A DNA stretch of 64,000 nt from contig CM041084.1 of the NCBI GenBank assembly GCA_023079485.1, positions 65,815,709 through 65,879,708 of the forward strand, read 5' to 3'. Below the pieces are notes generated by a model. That model did not search any database and had not been told where the DNA came from. It saw only the letters and a list, made by a program, of their open reading frames with translations. Positions 12,908 to 26,178 of this stretch are shown piece after piece. Position numbers and translations under genes: made by a program. The stretch is from Archilochus colubris. Lineage: Eukaryota > Chordata > Aves > Apodiformes > Trochilidae. How positions within the stretch are numbered: the first letter of the stretch is position 1; every line of letters starts with the position of its first letter.

Positions 12908-15900
12908 TTAGCTAGTCAGATAAATTCAGATTTCACAAACATGCTAACTCTAAGACAGTTACAGCTGTACAGCTGTTATTTGCATGGCTTTTTTGGAAAA
13001 AGCAGATGTCTTACTAAATAGCATTGTCAATCTAATTAAAATACCCACGAAGATAGAATTCTATGTGGCCCAAAACTCATGATTAATGAAATATTACCCA
13101 ACATATTTAACTTAACAAAAGAATACAGCAATTTGGGGGTTTTAGAGTGGTAAGCAGCATGAAATGGTATTTTTTGCATTGTCTACTACAGCTGGCATTG
13201 ATATTGCTAAACTCCCTTCACATTAAGGCAAAATTGAAGACTGTTAATTTGTTCTGCATTTCTTCATATGCTTTACCTAAATGTTCTTTGTGACCTGACT
13301 CAGTGTCAGAAGCCATCTTTCCAGTCTGGCCTGGTAGAGACAATTTTTATTCTCTCAACTCCATCTACAGAGCTAGATTATATTGAGATCTTTCCATTTC
13401 TTTTCCTGTAGATCTGCTGTTCCATGACTTCAGCCAGCTCTCTCCTCTGAACTTTTGTTGTACCAAGGGTTGCCCTTCAGCTCTTGCAACATGCTCTTTC
13501 CAAGTGTGAGAGAGACAAGTATTTTCTTCCAAAAACAGGTATTAAATGAAAACTCTGCTTTTATTTGTTTGATTTTGCTACTTCTCAGTTCAGATCTCAG
13601 AGCTGGCTTGCATGTAGCATCATATAAATTTAAGACTCTATTCCTTCTATGCAAGGACACAAAATTACTGTTGCTTTTTAAAATTCTTGATATTTTGAAT
13701 TCTAAAGGTAGGCTTTACTGAGCCATTAACATTATTTTGTTTTCAACAGAGGGAAGAGGGATAAAAAAAACCACATGGAGATGGCTCACACATATTTTTC
13801 AGGAACACTAGACCAAGAGATGAAAAAGTTACTGATTTCTGAGGTATACCTGAGTTCAGAGTAGCAAAATAATGATTTCCTGAGAATCAGTGATATTATC
13901 ATAAAATGTGAATATCCAAAATGTGTTTGTGCTGTTATCTTTGCCCATGAGCCCATCTGAATCTTCTGGATTCTCACTCTCAATTTATGCCATCACATCT
14001 AAGGCCAGACTGTTAGCACTGGAGGAAGAAGACACACCTTTCCTATATCTTATTTTTTGTTAATTTTTTCTTAGCTTAGCCCTTTTTTTTCCTAAATAAA
14101 TAATAGCCAATGTGGTGCTGGGGATGGAAAGGGGAAAACTACATTAGGTCACATAAGAAATAAGACAGACTTAAATATTTTTCTGGCAAAATGCAGTCAC
14201 GTGGGAGAAATCAATGCACTGAGTGTTCTGTGGATGAAATGCACCTCTTTGCTGTAGCACCCATCTCCCTGACTAGGAAGAGCCTGACAAGATGTGCAAG
14301 GACATTGGAAGCACCCAGTGAGGAGGCACAGCAGTGCCATGGGCTCTTCACTATGAGCATCATTTTGCAAGGCACTGGCAGGCAGTGGCTGCAAGGCCAA
14401 GGCTGGAGATGCCACAAGAACTCCAGGTGGGTACTGGCAGTGACCCCCCCCTTCAGGTGCAGTGCCTTCCCCTTGGGCTGGTGTTTGCCAGCAGGATCAG
14501 TGCCTCCAGGGGCTCTGCCAGGCAGTGCCACAGAGCTGCCACAGCTGTGTGGGCACAAGAGGAAAGGGAGGAGCAGAGGAGGCAAGGAGTGGTGGAACCC
14601 GGAGCTGCTCATGTCAGCATGACTTCTTACTTCGGCATGATGGTTGAGTATCTCTCTGGCCCCACTTGGGGCCAAAGTTAACACATGTGGCTTTAAAAAC
14701 CCATTACTACTTGTAGCTCTTAAAGGTACTGGGATTTTCAGCTCTTAATCTCACCTCAGGTATTTCTAAGCATTCAGCCCTTTAAGCTTTAGCAGTCCTG
14801 CCATTTGCTTGGCACCTTATGCAAAACAACTTCTTTTATTTTAATGATGTGCTATCAAACCTATTTGCCTGTTCAGTTTTTCACTGTGTCTCTTTCCTCG
14901 TATTTGTAGTGTGATATTTGCCTTCCCTAAGATTCAGTTCTGCTTTTAATTCAGATTCGTTGTCTTCTACAAGGATGTGAGGAAGCTGGAACATGGTTCT
15001 CTAGCCTGGGTGGATGTTATCTACTTTAAAGTGCTGTATATATCTTATCAGTAACAAAGTATAGACAAGCAACATGAACTACCTTGGATTCCCAAGAGAA
15101 ATGGAGGGTATGAGGATGTTAAACACCTTCTCCTGAGATCAGAAGGGAACACTGTCATAACTGCCTTTCTAAAAAGAGATCAAGATGTACAACCACTTCA
15201 AGACCATGTCACTGTAGGAGCATCTTTGGAACTCCAAAATGCTTTTACCAACTTTTTGAGCTGGAAAGACCAAGAAAAAACTGGTCAGTCCTGAGTAATA
15301 ATAGGAAGGTGCCCACAAGAGAAATTACCTCTAAGGAAGGAGGAGATTTGGAAGTGCAGTGCCAAGGCTGTCAGACATGGTTACCAGACACACTGCACTA
15401 TAATTGTCATTTCTCTATCTATACCATCAGGATATGCTTGGCAGCTGATAGCACTTTTCATCCTCTCCTCAGAAGTTACTGTGCTGTATTCAGAGTTTTC
15501 TCAAAGACCTTGAGGGACTCTACCTATCATCAATACTGGCAGCACCCCAGTATTTCACTTTTGGGTGGATACCATCAGTGAACCTTTCACTTGGACCCTC
15601 AGCTGCTTCTTCTAGAGTTGCTCCTTCACATACAGCAGTAACTCTGGCTAAAAGAGGACTCTGAGCAGTCAGCTCATCTTCCTCCAAGTCCTTTCTCACC
15701 ATGAATTACTTAAAACCACACCCCAAATGTGTATCTGGTATCTGTGCCAGAGAGCAGCTTTTCTTTTTTTACAGATTCAAGTACTCCAGAAGTTGTGTAA
15801 CCCTCACAGCTGCCTTCTCACTTCCTTTCTACAGGGGCAGATGCAGCTGGTTGTGGTTTTTCTCCCTTCCCTGGTGCATTAATCTGGTAACACTCAGCAG

Positions 15901-18900
15901 ATGCACCTGGCAGGCATTTGCTGAGGCTGAGGAGCTGAGAGCACCATGCTCACTGCACACTTGCAGAACAGCACCTCATGGTACTTCAAAATAACATTTG
16001 AAAGTGCCACAGGAAAATAACCCTTCCTCCAGCTACAAGTTGAGACCTCCTATAATTTAATCCAGCTCCATAGGTTTTAGTGCAATCTGTCCCCTAACAA
16101 ACAGATCAGAGACTGAGAGATGTATGAGATCTCTTAACTTTTAAAAAAATACTATTATTCTCATCTGCCTGTGGGCAATGCCTTTCCATTAACAATTAAA
16201 TACTCTTGTGACAAAGCAATTTTCTTTCTTTATGCAGAAAACACTGAAGATTTCCTCCAGTCTCTTACATGGGGCATACACAGCCCCCAGCAAAAGTAAG
16301 CCACATGTGGGATGACACTTTGATGTGGAGGGATGGTTCAGAGGTGGTGGCTGAGGCTGCTGAAACATCAGCTTGAATTTGGCTTCATCTAACAGTGCTT
16401 TGCCTTTCGTTCAGGGAGGACTCTTTTTCATAAACTGTGGGTGGTCCAGCATTGGAAGGATACTGGTTTAGAGCATTAAAATGTGTTTTGTTATAGGGCT
16501 CTGCACAAGAATAGCCTGTTTATATTGCTGGAGTGTTCCAATAAATGTGTCATTTAGCACCCTGGTAAGATGGTGGGGAGTCCAGTGTCATGGTTGTATT
16601 TCTGATACTAACCTTAAACAGTTGCTGGGGTTCCCTAGTCCATGGAAATACAAGGAGAAGAGATGAAAATCTCAAATGGCTTCTTCACCTCTGAAGAGAT
16701 GAGATCCCAATTACCAGGGCAACACGTAGAGGGTACCTTTGAAAATGCTTGTGTGGATAGATCAGGGCTGTGTGCTCCTCTCAGGCTGCCTCATGGAGCA
16801 GAAGGAAATAAGGCCATGAAGAGCCAGGTAGAAGATGCTGCTGAGATTTTTCTGCAGGTGCCCTTCTGGGGCATGGCTGCAGAGTCCAGTCCCTGACAGA
16901 GCTTTTATTAGGTCAGCCTGGGACCAAACACACTCTCCTTATCCTTCATCTTGTTTTCCCAGGGCATAATGGGAGAGAATGACTTTTCTACCTCTTGAAG
17001 TGGCTTTCATTAATTAACACTTACGAATGTGTTAAAGACTAAAAATAATTGCAGGTAAGTTAATATTTAGTTTTTAGTTAGTTAATATTTAGTTTTATAC
17101 TTGATGAAAATTAATCTGTGTCCAGTGCTTTGCTCTCTTGAATATTAACACAACTGTGGTGAACCTCAATATATTTATCTATCTGTAGAAACAGATAAAT
17201 ATTAAGATATCTCCAGTATACCTAAAGAAGTGTTCTGCTGAAGTCCATTAAATGAGATATTCCAGGTGCCTGCTAATTAAAATACTTCATTAATTTCTAT
17301 ACATGCAATTGTCTCAAAAATCTTAATTATAGTATAACCAGCTGATTAAAGTTCCATGTGACTATCTCTCCTCTTCAATAGTTAAGGACTTCTGTGTCAT
17401 TTGCAAATTTTGCCGCCTCAGAATTATTTTTTCTTGACCATTGGTTTAAAAGTCCCATTTGGAGGCTTTGCAATCTTAACTTGTCTCAGCTATCTATGTT
17501 TTACCAGTAATTTGTATTGGCTTTTGCTTTATGTTACAGTTTGCTATCGCATGTACTTCTCCAGTCATGAGGCCTGTCATGTCTGTGCCACATGCTGAAC
17601 ATAAGCAAAAGCTCAGCAGCTTTGTCCACCAACATTTCTTCTCTGCAGACTGTTGTGGCTTTGAGGATTTTTCCACCTTTCTGTTGGTTTCTGATTTGGG
17701 ACAACAGCAATTTTCTTGCTCTGTCAGTTACCAGTGTCTTCCATAGTCCATTGAGAGCATTTTCTGCCAAAGCCTTTTTCAAATTCCAAGTACATTTTAT
17801 GAACTCATTACTTGCTCCTTTTTCTTCCTGGTTCTGTGACTGAGCTGGAAAATTTTTCCTCCATCTGAACTTTCTACCTCCTGTTTAAGTGATTGCCAGT
17901 GCCTGGAAAAGCAATGCATTAAGGTACCTGGTGGATCAGAGATGTGCTTTGTAAGAATGGTTATAAACATGCAATATTGGGCAGTATTACCATGTAAAAT
18001 AAACAAGTTGCACCCTAAGACCAGGTTCATTTCCTTCAGTGGGAATGTGGACAGGTCAGTATGAGAAAAATGGCTCGTAAATCCCCACCTCCTTCTTTGC
18101 AGTCTCATTTTGGATGGCTACTGCAGAGGAAAGCAGCCAGAGGCTGTGTGGGACCTCTAGAGATGGGAGTGACACAAAGCCCCTGATGTCTCTGTGCTCT
18201 TCAACTGTTCAAATCAGTAGTAATTTTAGTAATTGTACTCCCTCAGTAGAAATTGCCTTGTTATAGTACCTGAAATGGTAAGTCTCCTTCCTCCATCAGA
18301 TGTTGAGCACATGAAGGCTGGAATGAATGACTCACTGTAATAAAACCAGTGACGTTTATTGATTTAGAGAGCTGTAAAGAAACCACACCTACTTCTGCTT
18401 TCTGAACTTTATCAGAAAACAGAGGCCCCAAGCCAGATGTCATTGTGATGAGAGATGTTAATAGTAATCACAGATACTACAAAGCTTATTTTTCATCATG
18501 ATTTCTCATAGCCATATTTTTTTAAATCCATGCTTTGAGATTTCTCTGAACGGTAAGGATGTCCAAGAAGAGATGTGTGACACCTGTAACCTCACTGCAG
18601 TTTGAGGGGATGTGTTACAAGGAACAGGAAGCAACAGACTCAAAAGAAGAATAAAGCAAAACTTAATCATATGCTAGAATTTTTTCCTGTATTTTTATAC
18701 ATATCTGTACAGAGCTGGAGTACACTGTAGAACATATTTCCTAATTATTTTATCTTTTTTTCAAAAGTAACTTGCAAGTATTCAAAAATTAATCCTCAAA
18801 TTACTCATGTAGATTGAGTCTACTCATCTAGATTTCTTTCCATCAAAGCAGAAGTGTCATGCAGGCATATCACTGCATGGTGACTGATAAGAAAGGTTTT

Positions 18901-21900
18901 GAGTTCATGGTGTCTCTCCAAACCTGGTAGCACTGGAGGCTTTAGTTCAGGTACTTTGGCCAATGATGCCTGAGGGAGGCTGGTGCAGGCAGTGCCTCTT
19001 CACCAAGAGTGCTGGAGGCTCAAGTCAGCTGCCTGGCAGTCATATGCTGACAACTAAAAATCCATTTAGAAAGCAGAATCTTCCATTAAAAAAATAAACT
19101 CAATTTTCCAAGTAAGCTCTGTGTACACAGCCTTATCTAGGGAACCCTGTCTTGTTGCCACGTTGATATAACAGAGGAAGGAGCCGTAGCTATGAGCACA
19201 CCTCAGCAGATGAAAAAAGCTCCCTTGTCACAGGCATTACCAGCTCAAGGAGGAGCTGCCACACACCAAACAGGATCCAGAGCCTGTAAACATGTGAGGT
19301 GGATGGCTCCTGCTTTCTCTGAGGTACAGCTGAAATATCTTCCAGTTCTTCTGGTACTTACACCAACAGGCTGATCTAATGGTCAAAAGAGTTGTTTCGG
19401 GCAGACTTCATTCAAATCCACCTCATTCACAGGTAGAGCAAAAAGGTGGTTTCATTGACTGTTTTATGCCCTCCATTTCGACATGATTAATTCAAAGCCT
19501 GAGCTTCCTTTTTTGCTGAAAGCTTCTGCAGGTCCTAGAACCAGGTAGATATTTCCAAGCAAAGAAAGGCTGTCACCTGGGTGTTTAAGTAGAAACATTC
19601 CTTGACACATTAACCTGAGCAGTGAATGTTTATCACTTCTTACCTGCTGTTTTCCCCACAATGCATTAAAGAATGGGTAGTTTGTAAGCAAGAGATGCAG
19701 TTTAGCTCTTTGCTTCAGTTATTTCAAATTTACACTAGAACTGGAATAATATATGCAGAATGGATTCATTAGATCAGCACTGTCACACTGACTAAATGTC
19801 AGAGGAGCAAGTGCTGTGTAGTGCTTTGTACAGATAAAAGGAAAGTAGTTATGGCAGTTTCTGTTTGCAAAGACTGAGAGCTCTTAAGTGTGAAAGAAAA
19901 TCAGACCCTGAGCCAACTGCTGGTTTTAAGTAGATGAAATAATTGATCTGTATAAGTAATACAAGTTCAGTAAGCAAGGTGCGAGGATAAATAAATTTTT
20001 AGTATAATAAAAATAAAGTAAGATGCTTCCCTTTCCCCTTCTCAAGCAGGAAGCTGAGTAGCAGATTATGTGGAATAAAAGGTATTTTATTTACCTGGAA
20101 GTTTTGTTGAGAATGAAGCTTCAGAGTGGTGTTTGCTTCAGTCTGGTGAAACTTCAGACTGACTGTCTTTAAGTGGGATCTTATGACCTTAAGTAAAGCA
20201 TGAGGAAATGACAATATCCCCCAGTGAAAGGTTTTCAATGAAGACTGGACTTGATAGAAACAGGAATTTTGATGGTTTTGCCACAAGCTGAATGTTCTCA
20301 CACTAACCTACTATAGTGCTGCACTGTTTCGTGATCAAATGACATGAAAGCAGGTAATAAAATTGGTTAAACTGGTCACAGGTTGGTGGTTCTGTGTTCT
20401 GAGCCATCAGTGGCTGCTGCTGCTCCAGCCTTTTTGCAATGTACTGCTGTTTTCCTGCACACTGCAGTCTCTCTGCCTCAGTGACAAGTCCAGCTTTATG
20501 CCTGGATAACTGCTTGTCTTTTCTTCATTTTCAGACCAAGTGTTTCCTCTTGAAGGAAGAATTCATTGCTATAGATTCATCTGGGAAGAGGAAAAAAAGA
20601 TAGCCATAATTATAGAGTAGCCACCCTTGAGTGGTTGGCTGCTTAAGAGCTTCTGTAAACTCTAAGTTGTTCAAAACGTATTGAACTATAACTGCCTAAT
20701 TAGTGGATTTTTAATTTCTACATGCAGAGCTTTAACAAGTTGTGTTTCAGTTTATACTAAGGAAAAATATTTGATTTAATACTCTCTAGTAGTAGGCATG
20801 AGTCTGGTCTATATGTCTTGGTAAGATACATGGTTATCAAGGAAGGATTCGGTTTTTATCACATAGACTGAACCTCCACAGAAAAATTAGCAGGCTTAGT
20901 TTTGTTAAACTTTCTCAGGTACCTGAACTTTTCAATGAGAACATCAGAAAAGAAAATTAATTTCTTCTTGGCTGAATGCCTAAAGCTACAGTCACTGATT
21001 TGGTTGTATTTACCCAAGGATTAGATCAGAAATACAGCCAATACCAAATACTTCCCCAGCACACCAAATGCACTAGGAAACACACTCATGTTTCACGGGA
21101 TATGATTAAATTCTGTCTACAAAAAGCAACTTTTCCATTGAGAATTATGATTCCAAAATCTCTGATAGCTGAAGCAATTCAGAACAAAAAGAAATGGCAA
21201 GATAAGAGTTACTGCTCCTAAAACAGAGGTCTCTGCTTGGGAACTATTTCAGTTCACATGAGGAGAACAACAGAAAAGGTGATGAAACTACATTAGATAC
21301 AGATGTCCAAAATAAACTCCAAAGATCCTACTAAAGCCCCTCTTCCTATCTTGTGAAGGGGTAGTGGTAATAAATTTATTGAACACAGTGTGTACCATGT
21401 GATGTTTCAATGTCTTTCTCCACTGAGCAGGGGTTAAATAGATCACTCAGGGTGAACTAGAAAAAGCTGTATTGGCAAAATAATTGTCTAAACAAACTAG
21501 ATGTAGTTAATAATTGTTATATTTAGTTGTCTCATCTTTTGTCTCTCTTTAGAAATGAAGCTATACTCATTTCCAAAATGTTCTTGGACAACTTTTTGTG
21601 TTCAGGGAAATGATTGCCTACTTCTCTGCTAGCTTTGGCCTCCTTGATGAGCCCAGCTTGCTTGAATATTTGACTTTTTTGGGTTTGTAACATTATTATC
21701 ATCTCCTGGTTCCTCTCTCTTCTCCTGCCTTCTTTGTCCACAGTGCTTTTCTTTTATCATCCTTGGTTTCTAGGGAAATGTCCTACCGTGGTCTGTCTTC
21801 GGTCTTCTCACCGTACAGCCAAATGCTTCCTGAGCACTCTTGCCTTCTAAACACCCATTCTTTACTCTCCAGGTTATGGCATGATCCCTTGTTTTAAAGT

Positions 21901-22539
21901 GCTTGACTTTTGATGAAATGAGCAGCTTACCAAGGAATTAGCATCCTCTGAAATATTTGCCACTCTGACAACCTTTGCCTTATTCATGAGTATAACTATC
22001 ATCACCAAGATGTAAGTATTGAAAGCCCCTTCTGGGAGCTCCTCTCGTGGCAGAGTGGTTACTCCACAGCAAGTAACTTTTTTTTTCAGTGTAGAGTGAG
22101 GTGTGCTCTGCAGTCCCTGATTCACACAGCAGCCCCAAGTGGGTTCTCCCAGCCAGGGTAATTTACAGTTGCTCCCATGCTCTTGTGATGTGAGTAGATA
22201 CTTGATCTTGACAGATTAAGAGAACAAGAGACCTGGCCAGGCACCATCTCTCCTGCAGCAAGCACAGCTGCCTTCTTTTAGACTTCTTCCCCCTTTGTCT
22301 CTATGGATAGACACCCTGGCTCTGGATTTCTCTTCTTTTCACAAATTCTTGACCCCAACATCAGACCATGTCTGGTTATCTTTCTTCTTGTCATATCCTG
22401 CTGCTCCTACCTCATCACTGTCACAAATTATTTTCCTTAACTGTCTCCAGACTGTAGTGAGACAGGACCAGGTGCCCTGAGTTATTGATGAGTGGGTGTG
22501 GGTTCACCTGTGTCTGGCCTCCCTCCTGAGCATGTGCAG

Positions 22540-22760
22540 GAGCAGGGGGCCAATAAGAGAGCAGCTGACACCCATGGAGAGAGCTCTCACTCTTCAGTGA
22601 GGATGGAGAAGCCCGCAGCTCGAGGAGCCCCAGGAGCAGGCAAGAAGGGGTAGATCCCGGAGCCCCAGGAACAGCCCTAGGACATTGTCCAGGCATGGGC
22701 TAAACCCCGAGGCCTCAGGATCAGCCCTAGGAGCAAGAAGGGCTCCTCCCGCTACACCAG
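22540..22760. repeat. GC-rich block with degenerate internal repeats, possible LTR remnant
   Basis: In an AT-rich background this block has recurring units such as 'gagccccaggagcag', 'gagccccaggaacagccctagga' and 'ggcctcaggatcagccctagga'. It is preceded by 'ccaataagagagcagctgac', which recalls promoter segments of avian endogenous retrovirus LTRs. I cannot place LTR ends (TG...CA) or target-site duplications, so this is only a flagged repeat-like region. Confidence 0.3.
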
Positions 22761-24891
22761 ACTTTCTTCCCAACGGTGCTGTGCTGTTCTTCTGCTGGTC
22801 TGTGGAAGTTCTGTCTGTAGACCTACCCCTTCTGTGAACTCAGGGCAACCATGACCAGTAGGTTATTCTTCTGTGTGTCTTGGATGGTTTTGTCATGTAC
22901 ATGAAATAGAAACAGGCTTGAATGATTTTAAAAGAAATCTGATGAGTACTTAAGTTTTGATACTGTTATTATTATTTTCTTTATTTCTTTCATTCATCAC
23001 ATGATATCTAGATAATTAATTTTATAACCCATAAAACAGACACACAAATACAGCAATATCTCAATTAATACACTCACATAGCAAAAGAAAGGGAATAGAG
23101 ATCAGTGCGGGTATAAAGGTGTAAAACAAAGTAGTAGGATGAAGAACTAAAAACAAAGAAAAGCTGTTGGCTTGGTGAGAGCTAGAAAGAAAAAAAAGTC
23201 CTTATACAGTAAGTGCAAAATTGTAGATTGTAGGGACAGAAGAGCCAAGTTTGAAGGGAGTGAAGTGCACATAAGGAAGGCATTTGTGTTTAAACCCTAA
23301 TCAGCTAAGTCCTATTTAAAAGGTTGGCTTTTTGCTTTATTCATTAATTTCCATACATTCCTCTTCGCCTTCGTGAAACCGTAAATACTGCATTTGACAT
23401 CAGCTCTTACAGGGAAAAAGAAGTTCATTAGTGCTCCAAAACATCCAAATTAGTTTATGTGACATACTGAAAGGATAAAGCAAACATTAAGTAATGGCAG
23501 CCCTGTCAGTTAGAATTACCATCCTCCATAGTTCTGGGTCTTCTTTCAGAAAGAGAGGTGGTGTTGCAGATCAGAAGATAAAAATGCAGGGAAAAAAATT
23601 GCTCTTATTGGTCCCTTAAATTGCAGCTGCCTTTGGAAAAGCAACATCGGAGTCCAACATTTCCTTGGGTGGATATTGGAGTATGCTGGTTATGAGCCAC
23701 TAGAAGGGTACAGGGCAGATCGGGGAGAAAGTGCTGATTAAAAAATAATTAAAAACAGTTTTCTTGCTATACAGCATGTCGAGTTGGCCAGAAACTGTGA
23801 GTGAGTAACCCTGTCTACATAAGTGGGGTTTTTTGTTTTTTGGTTTGGTTTTTTTTCCCCTAATCTTCACTCCCCTTCTGGGAATTTCAAGACATTTTAG
23901 ACTTCTACTCATGACTGCAGCCCATGTTTCTTGAGAATCAGGCTGGTTTTATTTAGGGTATATGGAGAAATCACAGGGGTTCTGTACTGTGTCAAATATC
24001 ACAATAGATCAGCATTTGTACTGGCAGATAAAAGCAGCTGCAGGTTACTTAAGAGGGTGTGTGCAGTGTAATGGAAGAGAATTCAACCATGGAAAAAAAT
24101 AGCCTCCAGTATTCCATCATTAAGAGGAACACATTAAAACAGCTGCAGAATTAATAGACAGGAAATTCTTTCTTTATGATCCATGAAATCTTCAATCTAT
24201 ATTATCCCATTCTTCCTAACAACTTCTAATTGCATAACTGAATTTCCCTATTTATTAATTTTGCTGCATAGTGACTTACAATTGAGAGTAAATTGCCTGA
24301 AAGCAAAATTCTGTTTCATTTGACTGAACCAGAAGAATCAGAAGACCACAGAGTGAGAAGCATTTCCAGCAATTATATATTCCCTTCCTGCAGCCAGTGG
24401 AGGGAACAACCATTGAAACTGGGTTTGTGGCCATGGTGGTCAGAGTCCCACAGAGACAGTGGTCAGCTGGCACAATGAGCAGACGTTTCCTCCAGAAATG
24501 AGAGTGCTCAGTGGCAAGGAGATGGCTCTTCCCTTGCTGCTTTGCCATTTTCTAGGCTGTCAAACTCGTAACATTTTGTGGGTGGCAAAATGATGTCATT
24601 TTATTCAACAGCTTGTAGTAATTTCCACTCCTAACCCTTCAAGAGAGGTACAAATTACCAAAGAAAAAGGGCTATAAGCTTACAGATGGCAGTATCGCCT
24701 TTCTTTTCCATTGAGATCACAATATCCTTCTTTTTAGCTGAATGACAATTGTGCTGTCACTAAAATTACATAATGCTACAGCCCCTGAGGGGTTGTAGTT
24801 TGGGAGTCAAAGGACAGCTGTCAAAATATAACTTGCTCTATTCTGAGATTTAAAAGTCTCTTAGAGGTTGGAGGGTCATACGTATGAGTTT

Positions 24892-24892
24892 G

Positions 24893-24927
<35 letters not shown>

Positions 24928-24930
24928 TTT
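24892..24930. repeat. (TTTTC)n and poly(T) pyrimidine tract
   Basis: Several TTTTC units followed by 20 T. It could be the reverse-strand tail of an old retroposon, but no body is recognisable on its flank. Confidence 0.8.
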
Positions 24931-25972
24931 GTGGATTATAGATAGAGTTAACAGTGGAATGTAAATAAGAAAACTAAGTTTATATGGTAAGTTAAGTGAT
25001 ACACCTGAGATACAAATGACACACTGAAAATAACTAGTGTTTGCTGTAAATCATGGGGACCAAAATCTGGACGAAAAGAAACAGAAGCACTATTCTGACT
25101 CAGTGGAATTTTGAAAGCTGCTCTGATTTCCCAGGTTTTGTCTGTTGTCTCAAAGTCAGCTGTGCTCTAATGGCCTCCACTGCTCCTGGCATCTGCCAGT
25201 TACAATGAAAAACCATTAAATCAAAGAGTCTTGCTGCAGCCTTTGAATGTGATTGGAAGGGAATAACTCATGTAGTTTTAGAAGATTTCCCCAAGCAAGA
25301 ACTGAAAAAAATAGGAAAAGGGTTGGAAAAAATATCTTGGCTTGGATAAGTGTTGTGATTTCACTGCAGTGAGCAGCTGAACCCTACACAGCTTTTTGCC
25401 CACACCCCCGGTGGGACAGGGGTGAAAACTCATGGCTTGAGATAAAGACAGTTCACTAGGTAAAGCAGAAGATGTGTGTGCAAGCACAGGTAGTCACATT
25501 TCTTTGTATTTGATGTAATGGAACACAATAGAGCAATTTTTGTGAGGGCCATAGTGGCTCCTGAAACTCAGTCTGAGCATTGCAAAGAGGTATATGCACT
25601 CTGGTTCCATGAAATTTAGTTCAAACACTTCTAAATGCAAATCTCAGCATGGCAAATGCATGGCTTAAAGCAGTAAAGCTGGAGGCTCAGATTTTCCTGT
25701 TCAAACTCCTGTGTTATCTGGGCTGAATAATGCATCTGGTGTTTCTTCCCTGAGGGTCTCAGGCAGCTTCTTGTTTTCCCTCCCTGCTTCCAGAAATTAG
25801 CGTCCTCTGCTGCCACAACTTCAACTGCTGGTGTGAAGTATCTATTAGAAACAGGAAGCTCTTGGGAAAACAAGCCTGGCTCTAGCAAAGTTCTTGAAAT
25901 GAGGAAAATGTAAGTGAGGAACAGGAAGCTGAGCAACAGCTGCTTCTGAGGGATTATTTTCCTCACCTGTAA

Positions 25973-26178
25973 ATCATAGAATCATAGAATGGTTTGGGTT
26001 GGAAGGGACCCTAAAGATCAGCTAAGACCAACCCCCTTGCATGGGCAGGGGCATCTCCCACTGGACCAGGCTGCTCAAAGCTCAAAGTTGGCCTTGCAGA
26101 CTTCCAGGGAGGGGCCATCCATAACTTCCCGGGGTAACCTGTTCTGGAGTCTCATCACCCTCACACTACGTAACCGCA
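25973..26178 (-). mobile_element. CR1 LINE 3'-end fragment
   Basis: The plus strand starts with tandem 'atcatagaatcatagaat', then 'ggtttgggttggaagggacc' and 'gcatgggcaggggcatctccca'. These are the reverse complement of a CR1 3' end, so the element runs on the minus strand. About 200 bases remain. The fragment covers only the last part of the ORF2 3' end and the tail, with no intact coding capacity. Confidence 0.92.

Larger units (their letters stand above)
12908..25972. other. Intergenic, no gene seen
   Basis: About 13 kb without a supportable gene. It includes a GC-richer segment (14190-14690) that is open in several frames on both strands, a 22-bp-period short duplication near 17058-17098, an unexplained GC-rich block (about 22480-22860) and a TTTTC/T tract (24892-24930). 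I saw no CR1, tRNA or splice-supported exon here. Confidence 0.5.

Noticed and set aside
25631..25966. 111-codon minus-strand frame with a hydrophobic N-terminus
   Set aside because: The start resembles a signal peptide, but the rest shows no family, no splice context and no promoter. Chance is more likely.
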